From NCBI RefSeq assembly GCF_050847355.1, contig NZ_CP193755.1, positions 2,418,001 to 2,482,000 of the forward strand: DNA of 64,000 nt, written 5' to 3'. A program made the translations under genes and the position numbers. This DNA comes from Limimaricola sp027213785 (GTDB taxonomy: Bacteria > Pseudomonadota > Alphaproteobacteria > Rhodobacterales > Rhodobacteraceae). How positions within the stretch are numbered: position 1 is the first letter of the stretch; each line of letters opens with the position of its first letter. The notes beneath the pieces were generated by a model. It worked only from the letters and a program-made list of their open reading frames with translations, was not told where the DNA came from and ran no database searches. This document shows positions 41,077 to 49,874 of this stretch, in pieces.

Positions 41077-42218
41077 CACGGATCAGGCTGGGCATGGTGG
41101 GCGGCGGCAAGGACGCCTTCATCGGCGGGGTCCACCGCATCGCGAGCCGCATCGACGGGCGCTTTGATCTGGTCGCAGGCGCGTTCTCTTCGACCCCGAA
41201 AAGATCCGCCGAGAGCGGCGCGGCGCTCGGGGTCGATCCCGACCGCTGCTACCCCTCCTTCGAGGCGATGGCCGAGGCCGAGGCCGCGCGCGAGGACGGA
41301 ATCGAGGCGGTCTCGATCGTCACGCCCAACCATGTCCATGCCGAGGCAGCCGAGGCCTTTCTCGAGCGCAGCATCCACGTGATCTGCGACAAGCCGCTCG
41401 CCGCCACGGCCGAGCAGGCCGAGGCGATGCGCACTGCCGTGGCGGGCTCGAAGGCGCTTTTCATCCTCACCCACAACTACACAGGTTACCCGATGGTCCG
41501 GCAGGCCCGCACCATGGTGGCCGAGGGCGCGATCGGTGCGATCCGCGTGGTGCAGGTCGAATACCCGCAGGACTGGATGACCGACTCCGTCGAGAGCACG
41601 GGCGACAACAAGCAGGCCGAGTGGCGCACCGATCCCGCCCGCTCGGGCGCTGGCGGCTCGGTGGGCGACATCGGCACCCACGCCTACAACCTCGCCTGCT
41701 TCGTCACCGGTCTCGCCGCCGAAAGCCTCGCCGCCGATCTGCAGAGCTTCGGCCCGGGCCGCAGCCTCGACGACAACGCCCATGTGCTGCTACGGTTTGG
41801 CGGTGGCGCGCGCGGCATGCTGTGGTCGAGCCAAGTGGCACCGGGCAACGAGAACGCGCTGCGCCTGCGCGTCTACGGCGACAAGGGCGGGCTCGAATGG
41901 GCACAGGAAGACCCGAACGCCCTGTGGTTCACCCCGCATGGCGAGGCCAAGCGCCTGATCCGTCGCGGCGGAGGCGGCGCGCATGAGGCGGCTAACGCCG
42001 TGAGCCGCATCCCGGCGGGTCACCCCGAGGGCTATCTCGAAGCCTTTGCCACGCTCTATGCCGAGGCCGCCGACGCGATCCGCGCGGTGCAACAGGGCAG
42101 CGACCGCGAGGCCGCGCGGGCGCTGCTGCCGGGGATCGAGGACGGCATGGCGGGCATGGCCTTCATCGCCGCCTGCGTCGCCTCCTCGCAACGTGACGCG
42201 GCCTGGACGAAGCTGTGA
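41073..42218 (+). CDS. Gfo/Idh/MocA-family oxidoreductase
   Basis: A 381-residue NAD(P)-dependent dehydrogenase with MVGGGKDAFIG in the nucleotide-binding turn, VICDKPL (usual EKP, here DKP) and the GDIGTHAYNLACF active-site region (conserved D and H). It is paralogous to the protein at 57476-58591, with the same MVGGG and NYTGYPMVR segments. It overlaps the isomerase upstream by ATGA and the ATPase downstream by GTGA, tying catabolism to uptake in one operon. Confidence 0.9.
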   Translation: MTRIRLGMVGGGKDAFIGGVHRIASRIDGRFDLVAGAFSSTPKRSAESGAALGVDPDRCYPSFEAMAEAEAAREDGIEAVSIVTPNHVHAEAAEAFLERSIHVICDKPLAATAEQAEAMRTAVAGSKALFILTHNYTGYPMVRQARTMVAEGAIGAIRVVQVEYPQDWMTDSVESTGDNKQAEWRTDPARSGAGGSVGDIGTHAYNLACFVTGLAAESLAADLQSFGPGRSLDDNAHVLLRFGGGARGMLWSSQVAPGNENALRLRVYGDKGGLEWAQEDPNALWFTPHGEAKRLIRRGGGGAHEAANAVSRIPAGHPEGYLEAFATLYAEAADAIRAVQQGSDREAARALLPGIEDGMAGMAFIAACVASSQRDAAWTKL

Positions 42219-43729
42219 CACACGCGCCGATCCTGTCGCTGCGCGAGATCCGCCGCAGATTCGGACCGGTCGAAGTGTTGCATGGGGTCGATCTCGACCT
42301 GTATCCGGGCGAGGTCCACGCGCTGATCGGAGAGAACGGGGCAGGCAAGTCCACCACCATGAAGATCATGGCGGGCTACCAGCCCCCCTCCTCCGGTCAG
42401 ATCAGGCTCGACGGTCAGGAGACGCGCTTTTCGGGCCTGCACGAGGGCGAAGAGGCCGGGATCGTCATGATCCATCAGGAGTTCAACCTCGCCGAGCAGC
42501 TCACCGTCGAGCAGAACGTGTTCCTGGGCCGCGAGATCCGGCGCGGCCCGCTGGCCGACCGCACCGCCATGCGCCGCGAGACGCGGGCGCTGCTCGATCG
42601 GCTCAATTGCGACGTGGACCCGTCGACCCCGGTCTCGCGGCTGTCGAACTCCGACAAGCAGATGGTCGAGATCGCCAAGGCGCTGTCGCGGCGCGCGCGC
42701 GTTCTCGTCATGGACGAGCCGACGGCGGTGCTCACCAATGCCGAGGCGGAGATCCTATTCGAACAGGTCCGCGCGCTGCGCGCCGCCGGGACCGCGATCC
42801 TGTTCACGTCCCACAAGCTCGACGAGGTGCGGCTGATGGCCGACCGCGTCACCGTCATGCGCGACGGGGCGGTGGTCCATACCGGCCCGGCCGCCGCGAT
42901 CACCGAGGACGAGATGGCCGCCCGCATGGTCGGGCGCGATGTCTCCGGTCTCTACCCGCCCAAGCCCGCGGCGCGTACGCGCGCCGAGCGCGTGCTCAGG
43001 CTGCGCGGCCTCACGGTGCCCGGCCATGTCGACGGGCTCGACATGGATCTCGGGCGCGGCGAGATCCTCGGCATCGCCGGGCTGATCGGCGCGGGGCGCA
43101 CCGAGGCGATGGAGGGGCTGTGCGGCCTGCGCCCGGCGCGGTTGGATGCGCTCGAGATCGAGGGCGCGCCCGCCACGATCCGCCGCCCCTCTGACGCGCT
43201 GGCACGCGGGCTGTGCTATTTGACCGAGGACCGCAAGCTGCGCGGGCTGCTGCTCGACAAGGGCCTGCGCGAGAACCTGACGTTGCAGGCACTGTGGCGG
43301 TTCGGACGGCATTTCGTCGATACCGCCGCCGAGGAGCGCGCGCTCGACCACGCGATCGAGACCTTCGACATCCGCGCGGGCGACCGCCGGATGCGGGCCG
43401 GAAACCTCTCGGGCGGCAACCAGCAGAAGCTGCTGCTGGCCAAGACCATGCTGTCCGAGCCGCGCATCCTCGTGGTGGACGAGCCGACGCGCGGCATCGA
43501 CATCGGCACCAAGCAGCAGATCTACGCCTTCCTGCGCGATCTGGCCGCGAGGGGGCATTCGGTGGTGGTGGTGTCGTCGGAGATGCAGGAGGTGATCGGC
43601 CTGTGCGACAGGGTGATGGTGCTCAGGCGCGGCCGCCTCGCGGGGGTGCTCGAGGTCGGCGAAATCGGCGAGGACGCGATCGTGCGGCTCGCCATGGGGG
43701 TCGGGGCAGCCCGGCGGGAGGAGGCCTGA
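42215..43729 (+). CDS. sugar ABC transporter ATPase, tandem domains (RbsA type)
   Basis: A 504-residue CUT2-class ATPase with two ABC cassettes. The first has GENGAGKST, a diverged signature LSNSDKQMVEIAKAL and VLVMDEPTAVL; the second has a degenerate Walker A region (GIAGLIGAGRTEAM), LSGGNQQKLLLAKTM and LVVDEPTRGID. This asymmetry is normal for the class. The start is GTG with a GTGA overlap. It powers uptake with the permease and binding protein downstream. Confidence 0.94.
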   Translation: MTHAPILSLREIRRRFGPVEVLHGVDLDLYPGEVHALIGENGAGKSTTMKIMAGYQPPSSGQIRLDGQETRFSGLHEGEEAGIVMIHQEFNLAEQLTVEQNVFLGREIRRGPLADRTAMRRETRALLDRLNCDVDPSTPVSRLSNSDKQMVEIAKALSRRARVLVMDEPTAVLTNAEAEILFEQVRALRAAGTAILFTSHKLDEVRLMADRVTVMRDGAVVHTGPAAAITEDEMAARMVGRDVSGLYPPKPAARTRAERVLRLRGLTVPGHVDGLDMDLGRGEILGIAGLIGAGRTEAMEGLCGLRPARLDALEIEGAPATIRRPSDALARGLCYLTEDRKLRGLLLDKGLRENLTLQALWRFGRHFVDTAAEERALDHAIETFDIRAGDRRMRAGNLSGGNQQKLLLAKTMLSEPRILVVDEPTRGIDIGTKQQIYAFLRDLAARGHSVVVVSSEMQEVIGLCDRVMVLRRGRLAGVLEVGEIGEDAIVRLAMGVGAARREEA

Positions 43730-43730
43730 G

Positions 43731-44732
43731 ATGACGCTGCTGGATGCCGACAAGAGCCCGCGGACGCGGTACCGCCTGCCCTCGATGACCGTGCTGGGGC
43801 CGATCCTCGCGCTGGTGATCCTGGTGCTGCTGGGCACGCTGATGAACCCCAACTTTCTCAGCCCCGCGAACCTGACCAACGTGCTGTCGCGCTCGGCCTT
43901 CATCGGCATCATCGCCGTTGGCATGACCTTCGTCATCACGGCCGGCGGGCTTGATCTTTCGGTCGGCGCCATGGCGGCCTTTATCGCCGGGCTGATGATC
44001 CTGGTGATGAACGCGGCGCTGCCGAGCCTCGGGCCCGGCGTGCCGGTGGTGCTCCTGGGCATCGGCGCGGCGCTGCTGGCAGGGCTCGTGGCGGGGCTGC
44101 TGAACGGGCTGATGGTCACGGCGCTGGGGATTGAGGCCTTCATCGTGACGCTGGGCACCATGGGCATCTACCGCAGCCTCGTCACCTGGCTGGCCGATGG
44201 CGGCACGCTCTCGCTCGACTTCGGGCTGCGCACCTACATCCGGCCGATCTACTTCGACGGCATTCTTGGCGTGACCTGGCCGATGATCGTCTTCGCTCTC
44301 GTTGTGATCGCGGGCGAGATCCTGATGAGCCGCGGCGTCTTTGGCCGCCATTGCGCCGCCACGGGCAGCAACGAGCACGTGGCGCATTATTCCAACGTGA
44401 AGGTCGCGCGGGTGCGGCTCATGACCTATGCGATGCTGGGCCTGCTCGTCGGTGTCGCCACCATCATGTACGTGCCGCGCCTCGGCTCGGCCTCGGCTTC
44501 GACCGGCGTGCTGTGGGAATTGGAGGCGATCGCCGCGGTGATCATCGGCGGCACGGTGCTCAAGGGCGGCTTCGGCCGGGTCTGGGGCACGGTGCTGGGC
44601 GTGCTGATCCTTGGACTGATCGAGAACATCCTGAACCTGACCGACCTCGTCTCGCCCTATCTCAACGGCGCGATCCAAGGGGTCATCATCATTCTCGCTG
44701 TGATCTTGCAGCGCGAAGGCAGATCGGCCTGA
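43731..44732 (+). CDS. sugar ABC transporter permease (RbsC type)
   Basis: A 333-residue inner-membrane protein of the BPD_transp_2 family with eight to ten spans. It carries the conserved GMTFVITAGGLDLSVGAM segment and, near the C-terminus, AVIIGGTVLKGGFGRVWGTV. It begins two nucleotides after the ATPase stop and forms a homodimeric channel in this class. Confidence 0.93.
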   Translation: MTLLDADKSPRTRYRLPSMTVLGPILALVILVLLGTLMNPNFLSPANLTNVLSRSAFIGIIAVGMTFVITAGGLDLSVGAMAAFIAGLMILVMNAALPSLGPGVPVVLLGIGAALLAGLVAGLLNGLMVTALGIEAFIVTLGTMGIYRSLVTWLADGGTLSLDFGLRTYIRPIYFDGILGVTWPMIVFALVVIAGEILMSRGVFGRHCAATGSNEHVAHYSNVKVARVRLMTYAMLGLLVGVATIMYVPRLGSASASTGVLWELEAIAAVIIGGTVLKGGFGRVWGTVLGVLILGLIENILNLTDLVSPYLNGAIQGVIIILAVILQREGRSA

Positions 44733-44772
44733 GGGAGCGGGCCGGTATTTTCCAGTGGAGGAGAGACGGGAC

Positions 44773-45720
44773 ATGGGCATCACATTCAGGGCTGCGCTAG
44801 CGGCGGGCACGCTCACGGCGCTGGCGGCCCCCGCCATGGCGCAGGATATCACGGTGGGCGTCTCGATCCCCGCCGCGACGCATGGCTGGGCGGGCGGCAT
44901 GAACTTTCATGCGCAAGAGACGATCGAGCGGCTGGAGGAGGTCTATCCGCAGGTCGACCTCGTGCTCTCGACCGCCTCGGACCCGGCCGAGCAGGTTTCG
45001 GACATCGAGGACATGGTGGCCACCCGCGGCATCGACGCGCTGGTGGTGCTGCCCTTCGAATCCGAGCCGCTGACCGGGCCGGTGCAGGCCGTGGCCGACA
45101 GCGGCGTCTGGGTCACGGTGGTGGACCGCGGCCTCTCGGTCGAGGGGATCGAGGATCTCTACGTCGCGGGCGACAACGCGGGCTTTGGCCGCGTCTCGGG
45201 CGAGTTCATGGCCGAGCGGATGCCCGAAGGCGGCAAGATCGTCGCCCTGCGCGGCATCCCGACCACCATCGACAACATGCGCGTCGCCGGTTTCGAGGCG
45301 GCGATCGAGGGCAAGAACATTGAGATCCTCGGCATGGAGCACGGCAACTGGAACCGTGACGACAGCTTCACCGTCATGCAGGACTTCCTGTCGCGCTTTC
45401 CCCAGATCGATGCTGTCTGGGCCTCGGACGACGACATGGCGGTGGGCGTGCTCGCCGCGATCGAGGCGGCCGGGCGCGACGACGTGCAGTTCGTGCTAGG
45501 CGGCGCGGGCATGAAGGAGATGATCGCGCGCACCCGCGACAATGACCCGATGATCCCCGCCAACGTCACCTACCCGCCCGCGATGATCGCCACCGCGATC
45601 GAGCTGACGGTGGTGGGACAGGTCTCGAACGCGCCGGTCTCGGGCACCTTCACCATCGGCTCCGTGCTGGTCACGCCCGAAAACGCCGAGGACTACTACT
45701 TCCCCGACAGCCCGTTCTGA
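44773..45720 (+). CDS. sugar ABC substrate-binding protein (ribose-binding type)
   Basis: A 315-residue periplasmic binding protein of the type I (RbsB-like) class. The signal peptide ends at AMA near residue 22, and the mature protein opens QDITVGVSIPAATHGWAGG. Sugar-site residues typical of the class are in DPAEQVSDIEDM, TVVDRGL and the WASDDDMAVG hinge. The start ATG has GGAGGAGAGACGGGAC upstream. Its gene ends at a strong bidirectional terminator. The ligand is unknown. Confidence 0.92.
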   Translation: MGITFRAALAAGTLTALAAPAMAQDITVGVSIPAATHGWAGGMNFHAQETIERLEEVYPQVDLVLSTASDPAEQVSDIEDMVATRGIDALVVLPFESEPLTGPVQAVADSGVWVTVVDRGLSVEGIEDLYVAGDNAGFGRVSGEFMAERMPEGGKIVALRGIPTTIDNMRVAGFEAAIEGKNIEILGMEHGNWNRDDSFTVMQDFLSRFPQIDAVWASDDDMAVGVLAAIEAAGRDDVQFVLGGAGMKEMIARTRDNDPMIPANVTYPPAMIATAIELTVVGQVSNAPVSGTFTIGSVLVTPENAEDYYFPDSPF

Positions 45721-45726
45721 TCGGGA

Positions 45727-45753
45727 GGCGGCGGCCCCGCGGGGGCCGCCGCC
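45727..45753. terminator. bidirectional terminator between convergent operons
   Basis: GGCGGCGGCCCC and GGGGCCGCCGCC form a perfect 12-bp stem with a 3 nt loop between the ends of the binding-protein gene (+) and xylA (-). It should stop transcription from both sides. Confidence 0.8.
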
Positions 45754-45758
45754 ATCTG

Positions 45759-47060
45759 TCAAAGGTAGCGGTTCACGAGGTTCTCGAGCCGCTCCTGTCG
45801 GCCCGAACGCGGCTCGGGGTTGATCCCCTCGCTCTCGACCCGGGCCGCGATTTCCTCGAAGCCGCCCGCGAGCATGTCCTTGGCCTCCGGCGTATCCCAG
45901 CCCGCATACCGTGCCTCGCGCGCGGCCTCGAGCTTGCCATCCTCGAGCATCTTTGCCGCCGCCTTGAAGCCCGCCGCGCAGGCGTCCATGCCGCCGACAT
46001 GGGCGAGGATCAGGTCTTCGGCGTCGAGCGACTGGCGCCGCAGCTTGGCGTCGAAATTGGTGCCGCCGGTGGTGAAGCCGCCGGCGCGCAGAACCTCGTA
46101 ATAGGCCAGCGCCATCTCGGGCACGTTGTTCGGGAACTGGTCGGTGTCCCAGCCCGACTGGTAATCGTTGCGGTTCATATCGATCGAGCCGAAGATCCCC
46201 AGCTCACGCGCCAGCGCCAGCTCGTGCTCGAAGCTGTGGCCGGCGAGGATCGCGTGGCCCTGCTCGATGTTGACCTTCACCTCACTCTCCAGCCCGAAGT
46301 CCTTGAGGAAGCCATAGACCGTCGCGACGTCGTAGTCGTATTGGTGCTTGGTCGGCTCCTGCGGCTTGGGCTCGATCAGGATGGTGCCATCGAAGCCGAT
46401 CTTGCGGGCGTATTCGACGGCTTGTGTCAGGAACCGGCCCGCCTGCTGCCGCTCGCGCCCCATGTCGGTGTTGAGCAGCGTCTCGTAGCCCTCGCGCCCG
46501 CCCCAGAGCACATAGTTCTCGCCGCCGAGCTGATGCGTCGCGTCGATGCAGGACTTCACCGTTGCGGCGGCGAAGGCATAAACGTCCGGGTCGGGGTTGG
46601 TGGCCGCCCCCGACATGTAGCGGCGATGCGAGAACAGGTTCGCCGTGCCCCACAGGAGCTTCGTTCCCGTCGCCTCCATCTTGCCTTGGAAGTAGTCGGT
46701 GATCTCGCGCAGGTTGCGGGTGTTCTCTGCGAAGCTCGCGCCCTCGGGCCGCGCATCGACGTCGTGGAAGCAGAAATAGGGCGCGCCGAGGATCTCGAAC
46801 ATCTCGAAGGCCACGTCGGCCTTGAGCTTGGCCTTTTCCATCCCCTCGCCGAACCAGGGCCGATCGAAGGTCTGGCCGCCGAAGGGGTCACCCCCCTCCC
46901 AGGCGAAGCTGTGCCAGTAGGCGACCGAAAAACGCAGGTGGTCGCGCATCGGCTTGCCCATCACGACCTCGTCCGGATCGTAGTGGCGGAACGCGAAGTC
47001 GTTGTCACTGTCGGGTCCCTCGTGGCGGATTGCCGGAATGCCCTTGAAAAAATCGGTCAT
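45759..47060 (-). CDS. xylA: xylose isomerase
   Basis: A 433-residue xylose isomerase converting D-xylose to D-xylulose in the cytoplasm. Diagnostic segments are CFHDVDARPEG, LWGGREGYETL, LIEPKPQEPTKHQYDYD, VNIEQGHAILAGHSFEHEL and GSIDMNRNDYQSGWDTDQFP, together holding the two metal sites and catalytic His. The length is typical for the long (class II) group. The start is taken at MTDFFKGI; a GTG six codons earlier (47078) would overlap the ThuA gene stop by GTGA and cannot be excluded. It is last in the xyloside operon. Confidence 0.96.
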   Translation of the reverse strand: MTDFFKGIPAIRHEGPDSDNDFAFRHYDPDEVVMGKPMRDHLRFSVAYWHSFAWEGGDPFGGQTFDRPWFGEGMEKAKLKADVAFEMFEILGAPYFCFHDVDARPEGASFAENTRNLREITDYFQGKMEATGTKLLWGTANLFSHRRYMSGAATNPDPDVYAFAAATVKSCIDATHQLGGENYVLWGGREGYETLLNTDMGRERQQAGRFLTQAVEYARKIGFDGTILIEPKPQEPTKHQYDYDVATVYGFLKDFGLESEVKVNIEQGHAILAGHSFEHELALARELGIFGSIDMNRNDYQSGWDTDQFPNNVPEMALAYYEVLRAGGFTTGGTNFDAKLRRQSLDAEDLILAHVGGMDACAAGFKAAAKMLEDGKLEAAREARYAGWDTPEAKDMLAGGFEEIAARVESEGINPEPRSGRQERLENLVNRYL

Positions 47061-47074
47061 GGTGGTCTCGTCTT

Positions 47075-47731
47075 TCACTTGTCAGTCGGGCGGCTGGCCC
47101 AGACCAGTCCGCGGCGGAGGATCTCGCGCATCTGAGGGATCGCGAACTCGGATGCCTGATGGCCCAAGGCGGAATAGAACACCCGGCCGCGCCCATGGTG
47201 GCGGGTCCAGACCACCGGCATCACAGTGCCCGAAATCCAAGACGCGTGGCTGCCGTCGAAGGTGGTCGTCGCCAGCACCTCATTGCCGGGATCGACATGC
47301 ATGAAGTACTGCTCCGAATGGTACTCGAAATCGCCGATCCCCTCCATCAACGGATGCTGTGGCTCCGTGATCTCGACGTGGTAGTCGATGATGTCGCCGG
47401 GATGGGCAACCCATTGGCCACCCACCATAAATTGGTAGGCGGGCGCGTCGCGGAAGGTGTCGCCCATGCCGCCGTGAAAGCCCGCCAGGCCAGTGCCCGC
47501 CTCGATCGCCGCGCAGAGCCGCTCAAGCGGTGCCTTCTCGATGCTGATCTGCGTGCAAAGCGGCACGATCAGGTCGAAGCTCGCCAGATCGGCCTCGCCC
47601 AGCACCGCTACGCCCGCCTCGGAACGAACGTCGAAACCCTCATCCGCGAGCATTTCCTCGACGATGGCGGCGCAGGCCTCGGGCTCGTGCCCCTCCCAGC
47701 CGCCGTGAAAGATCAGTGCCTTGGCGCTCAT
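47075..47731 (-). CDS. ThuA-like protein
   Basis: A 218-residue class I glutamine amidotransferase-like protein of the ThuA family, with ALIFHGGWEGHEP, GTGLAGFHGGMGDTF, WVAHPGDIIDYHV, DFEYHSEQYFMHV and VVWTRHHGRGRVFYSALGH. ThuA acts with the dehydrogenase ThuB in disaccharide (trehalose, maltitol) breakdown in rhizobia. Here it overlaps the ThuB-like gene by ATGA and lies upstream of xylA, so a role on xylosides or their 3-keto forms is likely (inference). Confidence 0.88.
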   Translation of the reverse strand: MSAKALIFHGGWEGHEPEACAAIVEEMLADEGFDVRSEAGVAVLGEADLASFDLIVPLCTQISIEKAPLERLCAAIEAGTGLAGFHGGMGDTFRDAPAYQFMVGGQWVAHPGDIIDYHVEITEPQHPLMEGIGDFEYHSEQYFMHVDPGNEVLATTTFDGSHASWISGTVMPVVWTRHHGRGRVFYSALGHQASEFAIPQMREILRRGLVWASRPTDK

Positions 47732-48843
47732 GCCGCCTCCTCCTGCAATGCGATTTCGCCGGTGCCAAGACCGGCGGCCAGCGGTGCGGGCCGCTCGCAG
47801 CGCGTGGTCATCTCGATCGCCCTGCCCTCCTGGGCCGCGCGGTGCATGGCCTCCATCACCTCCAGCGCGTGCAACGCCAGATCACCGCTGACGCAATGGG
47901 CACCGTCAGACCCGATGGCATCCGCCATCTGCGCGAGACCCAGCCCGCGGTAATTGCCGTCGCCATGGCCGTGCCGCATGGGCTGGCCATGCCATTCCCC
48001 GTTCTCGAACAGCTCGACCGTGCCGTCGAAGCGGTTGGGATCGGGGATCGTCATCGACCCATCGGTTCCGTAAAGCTCGAGCGGCCTATGTTGGTGCGCG
48101 CGCACGTCGAAGCTCGTGGCGATCTGCACCAGCGCGCCTTGAGTGAACTCCATCACCCCCGCCAGATGGGTATCGACCTCGACGGGCACATGCGCGCCCG
48201 CGCGCGGGCCGGTGGCGATCTCGCGGCTGTCGCGCGAGCGCCCGCCAAGGGCGGTGACGCGCGACACCGGGCCCAGCAGGTTCAGCATCGCGGTGATGTA
48301 GTAGGGCCCCATGTCCATCATCGGCCCGCCGCCGGGCTGGCTGTAGTAGAAATCCGGGTTCGGGTGCCAGGCCTCGTGACCGGGCAACATCAGGGTCGCG
48401 GTGCCCGCGACGGCGCGGCCGATGCGCCCCGCATCGACCAGCGCCCGTGCGGTCTGATGCGCGCCCCCAAGGAAGGTGTCGGGCGCGCAGCCCAGCCGCA
48501 GCCCCGCCGCGCGCGCCGCCTCGTTGAGCGCCTTCGCCTCCTGGAAGCTCCCCGCGAGCGGCTTTTCGGAATAGACATGCTTGCCCGCCTCGAGCGCCCG
48601 GTGGCCGATCTCGGCATGGGCGGCGGGTATAGTGAGGTTAAGCACGATGTCGATGTCATCGCGCGCCAGAAGCGCCTCGACCGACAGCGCTTCGGTGCCG
48701 TACTCCTCCGCCTTGGCCCGTGCCGCCTCGGCGCGCAGATCCGCGACGGCGCGGATCTCGAACTGCGGAAACAGCGCCGCGTTCTTCAGATAGATGTCGC
48801 TGATGACGCCGCAGCCGACGACGCCCACTCCCAAACCGCTCAT
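47728..48843 (-). CDS. Gfo/Idh/MocA dehydrogenase, ThuB-like
   Basis: A 371-residue NAD(P)-dependent dehydrogenase with GVVGCGVISDIYLKN in the Rossmann turn, HVYSEKPLAG, WHPNPDFYYSQPGGGP and MDMGPYYITAML. Its neighbours (ABC genes upstream, ThuA-like downstream, both with ATGA overlaps) reproduce the thuEFGKAB operon of Sinorhizobium, in which ThuB oxidises a disaccharide to its 3-keto form. It is paralogous to 28018-29148. Confidence 0.88.
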   Translation of the reverse strand: MSGLGVGVVGCGVISDIYLKNAALFPQFEIRAVADLRAEAARAKAEEYGTEALSVEALLARDDIDIVLNLTIPAAHAEIGHRALEAGKHVYSEKPLAGSFQEAKALNEAARAAGLRLGCAPDTFLGGAHQTARALVDAGRIGRAVAGTATLMLPGHEAWHPNPDFYYSQPGGGPMMDMGPYYITAMLNLLGPVSRVTALGGRSRDSREIATGPRAGAHVPVEVDTHLAGVMEFTQGALVQIATSFDVRAHQHRPLELYGTDGSMTIPDPNRFDGTVELFENGEWHGQPMRHGHGDGNYRGLGLAQMADAIGSDGAHCVSGDLALHALEVMEAMHRAAQEGRAIEMTTRCERPAPLAAGLGTGEIALQEEAA

Positions 48844-49847
48844 GCCACGTGCTCCATGCGATGTCCGTCATGTCCGAAAAGATGCAGGTTCGCGGTCTCC
48901 GGGGTCAGCCCCAGCCGCTCGCCCGCCTTGAGGCGCATATGCCCCGGCAGCCGCACCGTGATCTCGCCCAGATCCTCGGCCTCCATGTAGGCGATGGTGT
49001 CGGCGCCCAGCGTCTCGACGACCTTGGCCACGGCGCGCCATTGCCCCTCGGTTCCGATGTGCAGATGCTCGGGCCGGATGCCGGCGGTCTTCACGTCGTC
49101 GCGCGCGACGGCGCGCCCCGGCAGCAGGTTCATCCTGGGCGAGCCGATGAAGCCCGCCACGAACTCCGACGCCGGCCGGTCATAGAGCTCCATCGGCGCA
49201 CCGACCTGTTCGATCCGCCCGGCGTTCATGACCACGATCTGGTCGGCCAGCGTCATCGCCTCAACTTGATCATGCGTGACGTAGATCATCGTCGCGCTGA
49301 TCGATTGGTGCAGCTGCGCCAGCTCGACCCGCATCTGCGTGCGCAGCGCCGCGTCGAGATTCGACAGCGGCTCGTCGAAGAGAAACACTTCCGGGTGGCG
49401 CACGATCGAGCGACCGATGGCGACGCGCTGGCGCTGTCCGCCCGAGAGCTGCCCCGGCTTGCGGTCGAGATAAGCTTCGAGCGAGAGGATGCGCGCGGCC
49501 TCCTCCACGCGGGCGGCCCGCTCGGCGGCGGGCACCTTGGCCAGCCGCAGGCCGAAATCGATGTTCTGCGCCACTGTCATGTGCGGGTAGAGCGCATAGG
49601 ACTGGAACACCATCGAGATGCCCCGATCCGAGGGCTCTGCATCCGTCACGTCGGTGCCGCCGATACGGATCTCGCCTTCGGTCGGGCTTTCCAGCCCGGC
49701 GATCATCCGCAGGAGCGTGGACTTGCCGCAGCCCGAAGGGCCGACCAGCACCGTGAAGGAACCATCGGGCACCTTGAGATCCAGTCCCGGGATTACCGTA
49801 TGCGCGCCAAAGCTCTTGGTGATGCCCGCCAGTTGCACGTCAGCCAT
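48840..49847 (-). CDS. sugar ABC transporter ATPase (ThuK/UgpC type)
   Basis: A 335-residue CUT1 ATPase with GPSGCGKST, FQSYALYPHMTV, LSGGQRQRVAIGRSIV, VFLFDEPLSNLD and a C-terminal regulatory domain (GIRPEHLHIG). GGAGGGCCGATC precedes the ATG. It serves the transporter encoded at 51527-54616 but is separated from it by the GH43 gene. It overlaps the ThuB-like gene by ATGA. Confidence 0.94.
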   Translation of the reverse strand: MADVQLAGITKSFGAHTVIPGLDLKVPDGSFTVLVGPSGCGKSTLLRMIAGLESPTEGEIRIGGTDVTDAEPSDRGISMVFQSYALYPHMTVAQNIDFGLRLAKVPAAERAARVEEAARILSLEAYLDRKPGQLSGGQRQRVAIGRSIVRHPEVFLFDEPLSNLDAALRTQMRVELAQLHQSISATMIYVTHDQVEAMTLADQIVVMNAGRIEQVGAPMELYDRPASEFVAGFIGSPRMNLLPGRAVARDDVKTAGIRPEHLHIGTEGQWRAVAKVVETLGADTIAYMEAEDLGEITVRLPGHMRLKAGERLGLTPETANLHLFGHDGHRMEHVA

Positions 49848-49874
49848 GATCGGCCCTCCTTGTCCGGCCCGCCA